The notes: generated by a model not told the origin, from the sequence alone. A stretch of DNA of 9,369 nt from JAKFFN01 sp964444305 (GCA_964444305.1 CAYUGQ010000104.1:1-9369); one strand, 5' to 3'. Shown: positions 1 through 7,621, counted from the first letter of the stretch. Program-made: numbers and translations.

Positions 1-1946
1 AGTGTTCCAAGGCGAAAATAGGCTTCATCGAGAAACTCCATGGATTCGATGGCTGATTCATAGGCAAGTCGCGCCTGAAGTCTGTTTTCAGTGGCGTTTA
101 ACCGCTCAAAAGCCAACCCCAGGGCCAGCCAGCAGAAGCCATTGTCCGGAGTCCAGTGGAGTGCTCGCTTCAGTTCCTCTATAGCTAATTCATCCAGACC
201 GTGCTGGAGAAAGAATATGCCACGCTGCCAATAAAGTATACTGTACGCTTCTCGATCCAGCCGGTGCGGGTTGTCTCCGGGAAGCCGCAGCCTGTGAGAA
301 TTCTTTTCGCGCCACTTCATCTCAGCCAATATTACGGCTTCCGAGGTGACCCGTGCATTATCCGCCAGTTTGTATACGAACCCCGCTGGGAGAATGGCTT
401 TGCTTAAAGGTCTATCTTCAGTTTGAAAATCCACATAGACGGAAGCGGGGAAACTGTTAAAGACAGAGTCATCAACTCTTACAGGTTGGTGGTTTGCGGC
501 GGTATTCTCAACTAACTGTCGGGCAAATACGGCCATGTCAGTGTCCTCCGGGAACTCCGGCGGTGAGTACGCAAAAGAATAAAGAAAGTGGTTTTTACCC
601 GCATTGGCCAAAATAGTGTCGTATACCATCGTGTAGCTTTTGTTGTCATCACCGAGGAGCAAGAAATTGCCTTCCGGATTATCTAATCCGCTTTTCAGAT
701 CCTCGATATATTGACGGGGGACATTCCAGTCTCGCAACGATGATTTATGCACTGCCCACACAGATTGACTCACCACCAAAGCTGCAATCACAGGTAACGC
801 GAGCCGGGTTTTAGGAAATCTGGCCATTAAGTATCCGGCTGCTGGGATCGCCATAAATGCGCCCCAAAGGTATAAGGGCAAGTGCCAGTCTTTCACGCCG
901 TAATAACGGATATATTTAATGTCCATGCCCGACTGAGTAAGGTGGCCATATAACAATCCAGCACAGAATGGAAACGCCATCAGTGTAAACCATAACGCCG
1001 GCAGCCAGCGCTTTCTGATCGCCAAGGCTATTCCGGCCAGGCATAGCATAAATCCGACAAAGCCAAGCTCGCCTATGATGTCGTAAGTATAAAACCATTC
1101 GCGGATAAAATGATCCGGGGCTTCTGAAGCGGGGCGCCTCGTCCAGAGCTTACGCTGAATCGCATTCATAAACCTCTCAAAGGAATGGGCATCAACCCAG
1201 TCCAGCGGCGGGGTCTTTTGAGCCACATAGGGCAGATAAAGAAATGGAAGACAGCCACTTACAAACCCTATAAGCAATAAGCCGCTAAAACCCAGCGTGG
1301 TTTTCAGGTTTGTGTGATAGAGGATAATTAGTAGATAGCAACCGACGGGCAATATGAGACAAACTTGGCTCATGTGGTTGGCGAGCGCCAATCCCCATGT
1401 TAAGCCCATGACAACAGCAATCACACCGAGCCGTCTGGTAAGAGACGCTGGTATTACGCGCCAGTCCGGTATCCACGTAAACAATATCACGAGAACCGTC
1501 ATGAGTGCGATGAGCATCGTATATTGCTCGACGATTAGCGATTGCTCAATAAAGGCAGACCCCCCGAGCAATATGGCCGGTGGCAAAAGTGCCGATATAA
1601 ACGCCAGCCAGGGATCATGCGGTAAAAAGTATCGCCGCATTAACCGCGCCGATAGAAAGTACAGCAATGCCAAGGTGATTGCGCCCCACATGCCTGCATA
1701 AAGATTGCACCCGTAGGCCGGGTCGTTGAAACTAAATATTTTTAGAAACAACGTGGCCCCAATGGTCCATGACGGGGCCCCTGGCGGATGGGGCAGGCCA
1801 CCTGTGGCCGCTGCCACTACAAACTGCCCGGAGTCATGGAACGAAACCGACGGCGCCGCATGATACCATAGTAACGCAAGGCTTCCAACGAAGACGAGAA
1901 ATGTGAAAAACAAAGTAATTAATCGATATTTAGTCGATTCCGTCAT
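1..1946 (-). CDS. DUF2723/GT117-type polytopic membrane protein with C-terminal TPR-like region (partial, 3' end outside window)
   Basis: An uninterrupted minus-strand frame gives 648 codons from ATG 1946-1944 and leaves the window without a stop. The start is supported by AGGAG six bases upstream. The N-terminus has a membrane helix (about residues 8-29), then a first loop with HDSGQF (37-42) and HPPGAP (53-58), the signature pair of DUF2723. About ten hydrophobic segments follow to residue 400, then a soluble part. Residues 567-648 form amphipathic helices that read as two TPR-like repeats (WQRGIFFLQHG...AIEELKRAL; CWLALGLAFERL). DUF2723 is CAZy family GT117, and human TMEM260 of this family is a protein O-mannosyltransferase, so a GT-C membrane glycosyltransferase using a lipid-linked sugar is the likely role. 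The substrate is unknown. The loop has Q where the homologues I recall have E (DSGEF/DCGEF). The gene lies 180 nt downstream of the nuclease-like gene and lacks the C-excess of the central genes. Confidence 0.85.
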   Translation of the reverse strand, partial: MTESTKYRLITLFFTFLVFVGSLALLWYHAAPSVSFHDSGQFVVAAATGGLPHPPGAPSWTIGATLFLKIFSFNDPAYGCNLYAGMWGAITLALLYFLSARLMRRYFLPHDPWLAFISALLPPAILLGGSAFIEQSLIVEQYTMLIALMTVLVILFTWIPDWRVIPASLTRRLGVIAVVMGLTWGLALANHMSQVCLILPVGCYLLIILYHTNLKTTLGFSGLLLIGFVSGCLPFLYLPYVAQKTPPLDWVDAHSFERFMNAIQRKLWTRRPASEAPDHFIREWFYTYDIIGELGFVGFMLCLAGIALAIRKRWLPALWFTLMAFPFCAGLLYGHLTQSGMDIKYIRYYGVKDWHLPLYLWGAFMAIPAAGYLMARFPKTRLALPVIAALVVSQSVWAVHKSSLRDWNVPRQYIEDLKSGLDNPEGNFLLLGDDNKSYTMVYDTILANAGKNHFLYSFAYSPPEFPEDTDMAVFARQLVENTAANHQPVRVDDSVFNSFPASVYVDFQTEDRPLSKAILPAGFVYKLADNARVTSEAVILAEMKWREKNSHRLRLPGDNPHRLDREAYSILYWQRGIFFLQHGLDELAIEELKRALHWTPDNGFCWLALGLAFERLNATENRLQARLAYESAIESMEFLDEAYFRLGT

Positions 1947-1952
1947 GCAAAA

Positions 1953-1957
1953 CTCCT
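1953..1957 (-). promoter_or_regulatory. Ribosome binding site of the DUF2723 gene
   Basis: On the minus strand AGGAG lies six bases before ATG 1946-1944. It fixes the start of the long frame that runs off the left edge. Confidence 0.7.
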
Positions 1958-2075
1958 GGATGTGCAGCCGGCGGCAACCGGACGAGCTTTAAATTCAGCC
2001 ACCATACATCAGCCGACGGAACGTCATGTTTGCAACTAGGAAATCAAACCTTTGTCGCCGAGAGCGAACGGACGA

Positions 2076-2101
2076 TCGACCCAGAACGTCCTCCGGGTCG
2101 A
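2076..2101. repeat. Inverted repeat TCGACCC-N12-GGGTCGA
   Basis: A perfect 7-bp dyad (2076-2082 and 2095-2101) with a 12-base spacer sits in the 180-bp gap between the nuclease-like gene stop and the DUF2723 start. It begins 25 bases past that stop. No T-run follows on the minus strand, so it is not a typical intrinsic terminator. It could be a weak transcript-end hairpin, an operator, or chance. Confidence 0.35.
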
Positions 2102-2126
2102 CGATTAAACACCGCTTTTCGACCGA

Positions 2127-2765
2127 TTACCGCTCTGGCCCCGCCGGAAACAACTCGCTTACTACATCCTTTAACGTCTCAAAACTGGCTGTCATCGCGC
2201 CAGCTTTAGTCAATGCAGCAAGGCCAATCGTCTTCCCCTCTGGAAAATGGCTGTTCAACACCGCAGTCGGCATCACATAAAACGTCCACTGATCCACATT
2301 TAGCGGATCCACCGTCGGTTTGTCCTTGTGGTGCAAAAGAGCAAACACATAAACGTCAGCCGCCCTGCATGCCGTTTCGTAATAGGTGTTAGTTCCCGCA
2401 TCCCATCCTCGCCGCAAACCGATGGAAAACGAAGGCCGTGAAAGCCGCGTCTGATGCCATGTCTGGATATAAGCCGACGACTTCACCTCAACGCGCACTC
2501 CCTCATCCGTCACCAGGTCATACGCATCCCATTCCGTACGGACATCAGACTGCACCCCCAGCCCACGCGCCACAAGAAACTCCGCCAGAATTCCCCGCAT
2601 AGCATTATTAGTCAGGTCCGAAGTAGACCACCGCCAAAAGTCAGCAACCTCAAAACCCAGATCACCCCTGGCCGAATGAAACCGCTCATTTCCAGACTTC
2701 GGCGCAGGCACAAGGGCATCCAGTCGACCCGGCCCGCCAAAGGTCGAATCCGAACAATCAGTCAT
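2127..2765 (-). CDS. PD-(D/E)XK nuclease-like protein of unknown function
   Basis: From ATG 2765 the product has 212 residues. A TTG at 2774 would add three, and an in-frame TGA lies six codons before that TTG. Neither start has a clear Shine-Dalgarno sequence, so ATG is preferred. The pattern RGILAEFL with E62, then EWDAYDL with D80/D83, then VRVEVKSSAY with E93 and K95 is the alpha-beta-beta core of a PD-(D/E)XK fold with its metal-binding and catalytic residues present. QTWHQ just after may be the next helix, and the C-terminal half (ADVYVFALLHHKDK, DQWTFYVMP) looks like a compact second part. I recall similar uncharacterised proteins in several phyla but no assigned function. The fold suggests DNA cleavage or repair; no methylase or specificity partner lies nearby. 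It begins 49 nt after the stop of the GspE/PilB gene on the same strand and could share its transcript. Confidence 0.8.
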   Translation of the reverse strand: MTDCSDSTFGGPGRLDALVPAPKSGNERFHSARGDLGFEVADFWRWSTSDLTNNAMRGILAEFLVARGLGVQSDVRTEWDAYDLVTDEGVRVEVKSSAYIQTWHQTRLSRPSFSIGLRRGWDAGTNTYYETACRAADVYVFALLHHKDKPTVDPLNVDQWTFYVMPTAVLNSHFPEGKTIGLAALTKAGAMTASFETLKDVVSELFPAGPER

Positions 2766-2814
2766 AGGCAGCAAGCTAACAAATCAACTGAAATGACCAG
2801 TCACAGTCAGCAAA

Positions 2815-4821
2815 TTACTTGTCTGAATTCTCTTCCAGTTCTTCAACCGAAGGAATCTCAATCGTCGGCGTTCCCTGGATTTCCGCCATGGATTTCCCCG
2901 GCTCCGGTTCAAAATCCGGATTCATTTCCTGAACCGTCTCTTTCACCATCGGCTTCATTTCCTTGCGAATCTGGTCCGGATTTTCCCGTGGCGTATGCTT
3001 GGCCACCTCTTCAAAGGTCGTCACGCCCAGGCAAATCTTCAACCAGCCATCCTGACGCATCGTCATCATGCCCTGGCTCACCGCCGTGTCATGCACCTCG
3101 TCCGTAGTACCCTGATTCAAAACGTGATTTTGAATCTCTTCAGTCGCTTCCAGCAATTCAAAAATCCCGATCCGACCCTTATAGCCCGTGCCATGACAAG
3201 TCTCGCAACCGCGGCCCTTCATAAAGGTAATGTCCGCCACTTCCTCCGGCGTCGTACCAAACTCCGCCAGCTCCTCCGCCGTTGGCTTATAAGGCTGACG
3301 ACACTTCTGGCAGTTCATCCTCACCAGGCGCTGAGCCACCACACCAGCCAGAGTCGACGTGATCAAAAACGGCTCCACACCCATATCAATCAAACGGCTG
3401 ATCGTCGCCGCCGCGCTGTTCGTATGCAGCGTTGAAAACACAAGGTGACCCGTCAGCGATGCCTGAATAGCAATCTGCGCCGTTTCAGAGTCACGAATCT
3501 CACCCACCAGAATCACGTCCGGATCCTGACGCAGAATAGCTCGCAAACAGCGCGCAAACGTCAGCCCCACGTTCGTGTTAATATTAACCTGCACGATCCC
3601 GTCTAGCTGATACTCCACCGGATCTTCCGTCGTGATGATCTTGTCTTCCGGATCATTAATCTCATTCAGTGCCGCATAAAGGGTCGTCGTTTTGCCGCTA
3701 CCGGTTGGCCCCGTCACCAGCAAAATTCCGTTCGGCCGCTGAACCAGCTTCATAAACTTTTCCAGCAATGCCTCAGTCATGCCGATCTGCTGCACGCCCA
3801 CCATCATCGCGCTCTTATCCAGCAGACGCATCGCGATACATTCGCCATGAACCACCGGCAAAGACGAAACACGACAGTCAACCTCGCGACCATCAATAGT
3901 CAGCTTGATACGACCATCCTGCGGACGCCGTGTCTCAGCGATATCCATCACCGCCATAACCTTCATGCGGCTCAGGATACCTGCCTGCCAGCTCTTCGGC
4001 GGACTGTTAATCTCCCGCAAAACGCCGTCCGTACGATAACGGATACGCAACACACCCGAAAAAGGCTCAATGTGAATGTCACTCGCACGCTCTTTAATAG
4101 CCTGCAAAATCAAAAGGTTACAAAACCGGATAATGGGTTCCTGCTGCTTAATCCGGCCAATATCACTAAGGTCAATAACACCCTCAGCCGCCGCCCCAAT
4201 ACTGCCATCATCCTCATCCGCCTCATAATCCTCCACCACCTGCTCAAGGGTTTTATCCCCCACACCATAGTAGATATTAATGTAGTCGGAAATCTCATCC
4301 TCTTTTGCGACCACCGGATGAACTTCGCGAACCTCCGCCTCGTTCATCATCAGCCGCAAATCATCCACCACCCGCACGTTCAAAGGATCAGCAATAGCCA
4401 CCGTCAGCCGCCCGGCATCCGCCTCAAACTTAACCGGGAAAACCTTCCACGTACGAGCCAGGTCCGCTGGAATCCTCTTTAACAAATCTTTCGTGAGAGA
4501 AGCCTTGGGATAATCCGTCAGCCGCACCAGTTCCAGCCCCGCCTGCTCCGTCAGAATCTGCAGCATATCCTGCTCAATGCCGACATTCAGCTCCGGAACC
4601 CGCTCCGTCGGCCGCAAACGACTGCCCGCTTCATCGTTGCCCATAGCCACACGGTTCTGACCAGAAGAGGCCGCCCGCTGAGACTGCTTCGAAGCATCGG
4701 CCGGCGGCCGCTGCTGCTGTTGCTGACCCCCCTGCTCGCTACCCGCCGGACGCGCCGCCGCCTCATTCGGTACTGATTTGGCATCGTCGCCCTTGCCTGT
4801 TATCTTCCGGAATATTGACAT
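2815..4821 (-). CDS. gspE/pilB: GspE/PilB-family secretion or pilus assembly ATPase
   Basis: This 668-residue product is a complete cytoplasmic hexameric ATPase of the type II secretion / type IV pilus class, which drives pseudopilin or pilin polymerisation by acting on the inner-membrane platform protein. Residues 1-75 are low complexity (Q- and P-rich, with QQQQQ at 33-37). About 85-185 is an MshEN/GspE-N-type domain (RLTVAIADPLNVRVVDDL). The ATPase core contains SDIHIEP (247-253), Walker A GPTGSGKT (371-378), Asp box ITTEDPVEY, Walker B DVILVGEIRD (435-444), His box HLVFSTLHTN (459-468) and the zinc tetracysteine pairs C504/C507 and C539/C542. An acidic, E/P-rich tail (about 610-668) follows. 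The start ATG 4821 has GGAG four bases upstream. Sequence alone does not separate GspE from PilB, and no other pilus or secretion gene is in the window. It is transcribed divergently from the Ser/Thr kinase gene. Confidence 0.95.
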   Translation of the reverse strand: MSIFRKITGKGDDAKSVPNEAAARPAGSEQGGQQQQQRPPADASKQSQRAASSGQNRVAMGNDEAGSRLRPTERVPELNVGIEQDMLQILTEQAGLELVRLTDYPKASLTKDLLKRIPADLARTWKVFPVKFEADAGRLTVAIADPLNVRVVDDLRLMMNEAEVREVHPVVAKEDEISDYINIYYGVGDKTLEQVVEDYEADEDDGSIGAAAEGVIDLSDIGRIKQQEPIIRFCNLLILQAIKERASDIHIEPFSGVLRIRYRTDGVLREINSPPKSWQAGILSRMKVMAVMDIAETRRPQDGRIKLTIDGREVDCRVSSLPVVHGECIAMRLLDKSAMMVGVQQIGMTEALLEKFMKLVQRPNGILLVTGPTGSGKTTTLYAALNEINDPEDKIITTEDPVEYQLDGIVQVNINTNVGLTFARCLRAILRQDPDVILVGEIRDSETAQIAIQASLTGHLVFSTLHTNSAAATISRLIDMGVEPFLITSTLAGVVAQRLVRMNCQKCRQPYKPTAEELAEFGTTPEEVADITFMKGRGCETCHGTGYKGRIGIFELLEATEEIQNHVLNQGTTDEVHDTAVSQGMMTMRQDGWLKICLGVTTFEEVAKHTPRENPDQIRKEMKPMVKETVQEMNPDFEPEPGKSMAEIQGTPTIEIPSVEELEENSDK

Positions 4822-5055
4822 CTAACTCCACCATCTAGCCTGCGGCAGCCCAAGCTTGCCGATTAGGTTCATTTCATTAGAAACAGCGATCAACTGCGGA
4901 CGGAAAACCTGATAAGAAAGATCGCCCTTATCATTCTCCGATTAAACTACCCGTCTTAAATTGTACGCTTCAACAGTTTTTTACCCCTGCCCTCCCCACC
5001 TGACCTTTTTCGTTGCCTTTGCCAACAAGACCACAGTACTTTTCGGCCTGACGCT
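4822..5055. promoter_or_regulatory. Divergent control region between gspE/pilB and the kinase gene
   Basis: This 234-bp noncoding spacer must hold the promoters for both flanking genes. It is relatively AT-rich around 4862-4980. On the minus strand TACAAT (4965-4960) is a -10-like element, but no well-spaced -35 goes with it. No convincing promoter is seen toward the kinase, whose ATG has no Shine-Dalgarno sequence. Besides the 7-bp dyad at 4910-4933 there is a 5-bp inverted repeat CGGCA/TGCCG (4843-4847, 4857-4861), about 20 bases upstream of the ATPase start, that could form a small 5'-leader hairpin. Confidence 0.5.
4910..4933. repeat. Dyad TGATAAG-N10-CTTATCA, candidate operator
   Basis: The two 7-bp arms (4910-4916 and 4927-4933) are perfect inverted copies separated by 10 bases, giving arm centres 17 bp apart, larger than one helical turn. 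The site lies roughly mid-way in the divergent spacer, 89 bp from the ATPase start and 123 bp from the kinase start. The arms are AT-rich with no T-run, which fits a protein-binding dyad better than a terminator. No regulator gene is adjacent. Confidence 0.4.
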
Positions 5056-6663
5056 ATGAATCACCTCGATCCTGACATGGACCTTCCGCCACCACGGCCC
5101 GACAGAGCCCAGCCCCCCACTCAACCTCTGCCCCAGAACTTTCCTGAAAAGCTCGAAATCATCTCCGGCTCCGGCTACCAGGAACAACCCACCCACATGA
5201 TCGGCAGATACCGCGTAGATTACCTGATCGGACGCGGCGGCATGGGCGAAGTCTACAAAGCCTGGGACCCCGACACCGGTCGCCCCGTAGCCCTTAAAGT
5301 CCTCGATATCGCCGGATATGACGATCCAGACACTCTCCGTCGCTTCCGCCGCGAAGCCGACTCAGCCCTTATCCTCGATCACCCCAACGTCGCCAAATTC
5401 TACGGCGTCGAACAAGACAGCCACGGCCACCCCGTCATTGTCATGGAATTCATCGACGGTCGCGGCCTCAACAAAATCATCGAAACCACCCCCGACCTTC
5501 CCTACTCCCAAATTCTCGACTATATCATCCAGACCGCCCGCGGCCTCGAAAACGCCTACCGCCGCTCCATCATCCACCGAGACATCAAGCCTGAAAACCT
5601 CATCGTCACTGACGACAACCAAGTAAAAATCATCGACTTCGGCCTGGCCAAGAGCATGTGGGAAAACTCAAACCTTACCAGCTCCGGCCTCGTCGTCGGC
5701 ACCCCCCGCTACATCTCCCCCGAACAGGGCATGGGCCGCAACGTCGATCAGCGCAGCGATATATACTCCCTCGGCGCCACCCTCTACGAACTCGTAACAG
5801 GCCAGTGCCCCTTCGATGGCGACACACCCCTCGCCATCATGATGAAACACATAAACGCCCCCCTCGCCCCCCCCTACATGGTAAACCCCAAGGTTCCCGG
5901 CGACATCAGCGACATCATCATGAAAATGATGGCGAAAGATCCCCTCGCTCGGTATCAGGACTATGAACCACTCATTCGCGACCTCGAATCCGCCAAGATC
6001 CATCGCCTCGCCAAAGAACGCCGAGTCCCCGGCGAAATCAGCGGAATGCAGACCGTCACCCTGCCCGACGGCCCCGATGACCTCAACAATGCACAAAGCG
6101 GCAGTTATCTCACCGAAGGCCTCGTCACCGTAGACTCCACCCACCCCGACGAAGACCCCCCTTCCCGCGCTCGCCTCGTCCTTCTCAGCCTCACCGGCTT
6201 GGCCGTTCTCGCCTTCGGCGTCCTGTTCTTCAACACCCCGGTCTACACAGAATCCGGAGAACAGTCCAGCCTCGGCCGAAACATCGGCCGCCTGGTCCAG
6301 CAGGCCCGAACCCAAGTCGCCCCCGCACAATCCACCCGCGACCGCATTGCCCAGGACCAGGAACGCATTGACCTCACCCGAAGCCGCATGGAAGCCATCG
6401 TCAGCGGCCTCCTCCAACTCCGCGCCGCCGGCCAAATCACCGGAACCCCCCGCATAACCGACCTCCGCAACCGGCAAATCTTTACCATAGAAGAAACCCG
6501 CGACGCCTGGGGCAACGACTTCTACATCACCAACAGCTCCGGCGGAGCCGTCCTCGTAGCCCCCGGCCGCGACGGCCAGGATAACACCACCGACGACTTC
6601 CGCCTAACCCTCGACGGCAGCCGCCAGGTAATCCCAAAACCCATCGAACCAGACTTTGACTAA
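5056..6663 (+). CDS. Transmembrane Ser/Thr protein kinase with GspG pseudopilin-like C-terminal domain
   Basis: This 535-residue product begins with a proline-rich tail (1-48), then a full Hanks-type kinase domain (about 50-312): glycine loop IGRGGMGEV (58-66), VALK with K81, helix-C E100, catalytic HRDIKPEN (174-181), DFG (194-196), activation loop with T208/S209/S210 and T216, SPE (221-223) and SDIYSLG (234-240). All catalytic residues are present. After a linker there is one membrane helix (about 372-392), placing the C-terminus outside the cytoplasm. The helical stretch 425-460 followed by DAWGNDFY (483-490) and GRDGQDNTTDDF (504-515) resembles the mature region of the type II secretion major pseudopilin GspG (DPWGNPY... 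GxDGxxGTxDD), including its Asp-rich calcium-site region. ATG 5056 is the first ATG after an in-frame TAA at 4957; no Shine-Dalgarno is visible. Codons are extremely C-rich, with a C8 run at 5867-5874. Substrates are unknown; the divergent ATPase is an obvious candidate. Confidence 0.93.
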   Translation: MNHLDPDMDLPPPRPDRAQPPTQPLPQNFPEKLEIISGSGYQEQPTHMIGRYRVDYLIGRGGMGEVYKAWDPDTGRPVALKVLDIAGYDDPDTLRRFRREADSALILDHPNVAKFYGVEQDSHGHPVIVMEFIDGRGLNKIIETTPDLPYSQILDYIIQTARGLENAYRRSIIHRDIKPENLIVTDDNQVKIIDFGLAKSMWENSNLTSSGLVVGTPRYISPEQGMGRNVDQRSDIYSLGATLYELVTGQCPFDGDTPLAIMMKHINAPLAPPYMVNPKVPGDISDIIMKMMAKDPLARYQDYEPLIRDLESAKIHRLAKERRVPGEISGMQTVTLPDGPDDLNNAQSGSYLTEGLVTVDSTHPDEDPPSRARLVLLSLTGLAVLAFGVLFFNTPVYTESGEQSSLGRNIGRLVQQARTQVAPAQSTRDRIAQDQERIDLTRSRMEAIVSGLLQLRAAGQITGTPRITDLRNRQIFTIEETRDAWGNDFYITNSSGGAVLVAPGRDGQDNTTDDFRLTLDGSRQVIPKPIEPDFD

Positions 6664-6841
6664 GCGACAGGGCTTCCAGGTTTCCTCATAAAAAGTCACC
6701 TCATCTTTTGGAAAAAGCCGACCGTTCTGTTTGGACAGCGTCAGAAGACCATTCACTCCCGCGCTTTGATAAAGATGCGTTTGTCGGTCATGGGGTGGTA
6801 ACACTAATTAGAGATAAGCTGTCAAACCTAAAAACTCAGTA
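6664..6841. other. Noncoding spacer between convergent genes
   Basis: This 178-bp gap separates the stop of the kinase gene from the stop of the small exported-protein gene, so both transcripts should end here. I find no strong GC stem followed by a T-run on either strand; CTAATTAG is only a short palindrome. A 66-codon minus frame crosses into the kinase gene, lacks any recognisable domain or ribosome site, and is not called as a gene. Confidence 0.5.
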
Positions 6842-7585
6842 CTAATCCTCCGACCTGCTGATCAACTCATTTGCGAAACTTAGGTACTCCGCCGAAATAA
6901 TTGTCCGAAGGCGATTGCGATTATACTCCCTAAAACCCTTGCGTTCCTCTGCCGACTCAAATTCAATGGCGTCCGATATTTTAGCAATAAGTAAATACTT
7001 TCTGATACATTGCAAGTTTGCCTGCCAGCGACCATGTGCTTCTGTTTCTGAAGTGATTTGCTGCATTGTCGCAATATCAAGTTCTTTTCCCGCCAGTTCC
7101 TTGTAATTCAGCACAGGGTCCAGCCGATGGTTCCTAATCTGTTCAGGCAATTCCAATCCAAGCCGGGCCAGCTCATTGCACGTCCATTGATAAAGATAAT
7201 GCTCCGAGGAGTAGAAGTCGGCATACAATAAATACAAGGGCAAATCATCTTTGGGCAGGCCACCTATAAGCTGGTCCAACCGTGCTCTTTGATCCTGCGT
7301 GATTCCTTCGGCATTAATTGCCCTTAAGAGCGACCGTTGCAATTGCGGTAGATATAGTCTAGTAAACTGAGACAGCGGAAGAGTTGTTTCTCCCGCTTCC
7401 CTGGCTTGCTGGAAGCGTTCGGTAAAGTAAGCTCGATTTAACTCCTCCAGAAGGGTCTCGTGAAACTTATCTTCAGAGCCGGCCAGCGCACAGATTCTGC
7501 GGGAACTCCAATTCGCACACGGCTGAGCCGACAGGCTTCCTAATGTCGAAATAACAAATAGTAATGCAACTATAGCTTTCGTCAT
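6842..7585 (-). CDS. Exported protein of unknown function
   Basis: This 247-residue product starts at ATG 7585 and ends with TAG. It opens with a short charged start, a hydrophobic stretch (4-18) and LSA before Q21, a typical Sec signal peptide cleaved around residue 20, so the mature protein of about 227 residues should be periplasmic or secreted. Two cysteines close to the new N-terminus (C23 and C32) could pair. The remainder is mostly charged and predicted helical (for example FHETLLEELNRAYF and QFTRLYLPQLQRSLL), ending in the acidic ISRSED. I do not recognise a family. Only weak purine runs precede the start. It lies 36 nt downstream of the permease gene on the same strand and is probably co-transcribed with it. 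Its base composition is much less C-skewed than the permease gene, so the two may not have been inherited together for long. Confidence 0.75.
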   Translation of the reverse strand: MTKAIVALLFVISTLGSLSAQPCANWSSRRICALAGSEDKFHETLLEELNRAYFTERFQQAREAGETTLPLSQFTRLYLPQLQRSLLRAINAEGITQDQRARLDQLIGGLPKDDLPLYLLYADFYSSEHYLYQWTCNELARLGLELPEQIRNHRLDPVLNYKELAGKELDIATMQQITSETEAHGRWQANLQCIRKYLLIAKISDAIEFESAEERKGFREYNRNRLRTIISAEYLSFANELISRSED

Positions 7586-7621
7586 TGGACTCTACCAAAC
7601 CCCTCACCAACGTCGGTTATC

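Noticed and set aside
1354..1701. 115-codon plus-strand frame in the left part
   Set aside because: Antisense to the continuous DUF2723 frame, which has clear membrane helices, family motifs and a good ribosome site.
2454..3107. 217-codon plus-strand frame rich in Arg, Ser and Pro
   Set aside because: It lies across the opposite strand of two well-supported genes (nuclease-like and GspE/PilB), shows no domain, and its composition is that of a reverse-strand shadow.
3847..4482. 211-codon plus-strand frame inside the GspE/PilB gene
   Set aside because: Antisense to conserved ATPase sequence, rich in N, H, R and T, with no recognisable motif.
4700..4730. Possible trinucleotide (CAG/CAA) contingency repeat
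   Set aside because: Only about five units encoding the QQQQQ run; in-frame change would not switch the gene off, so it is just low complexity.
5668..6477. 269-codon minus-strand frame opposite the kinase gene
   Set aside because: Gly/Ala/Asp/Glu/Val-rich translation expected from the reverse of C-rich codons; the kinase motifs on the plus strand are unambiguous.
6604..6804. 66-codon minus-strand frame spanning the kinase 3' end and the convergent spacer
   Set aside because: No ribosome site, no family resemblance, and it overlaps the kinase coding end; a degraded gene remnant cannot be excluded but is not supported.
6664..6841. Bidirectional intrinsic terminator
   Set aside because: Expected between convergent genes, but no stable stem followed by a T-run was found on either strand.
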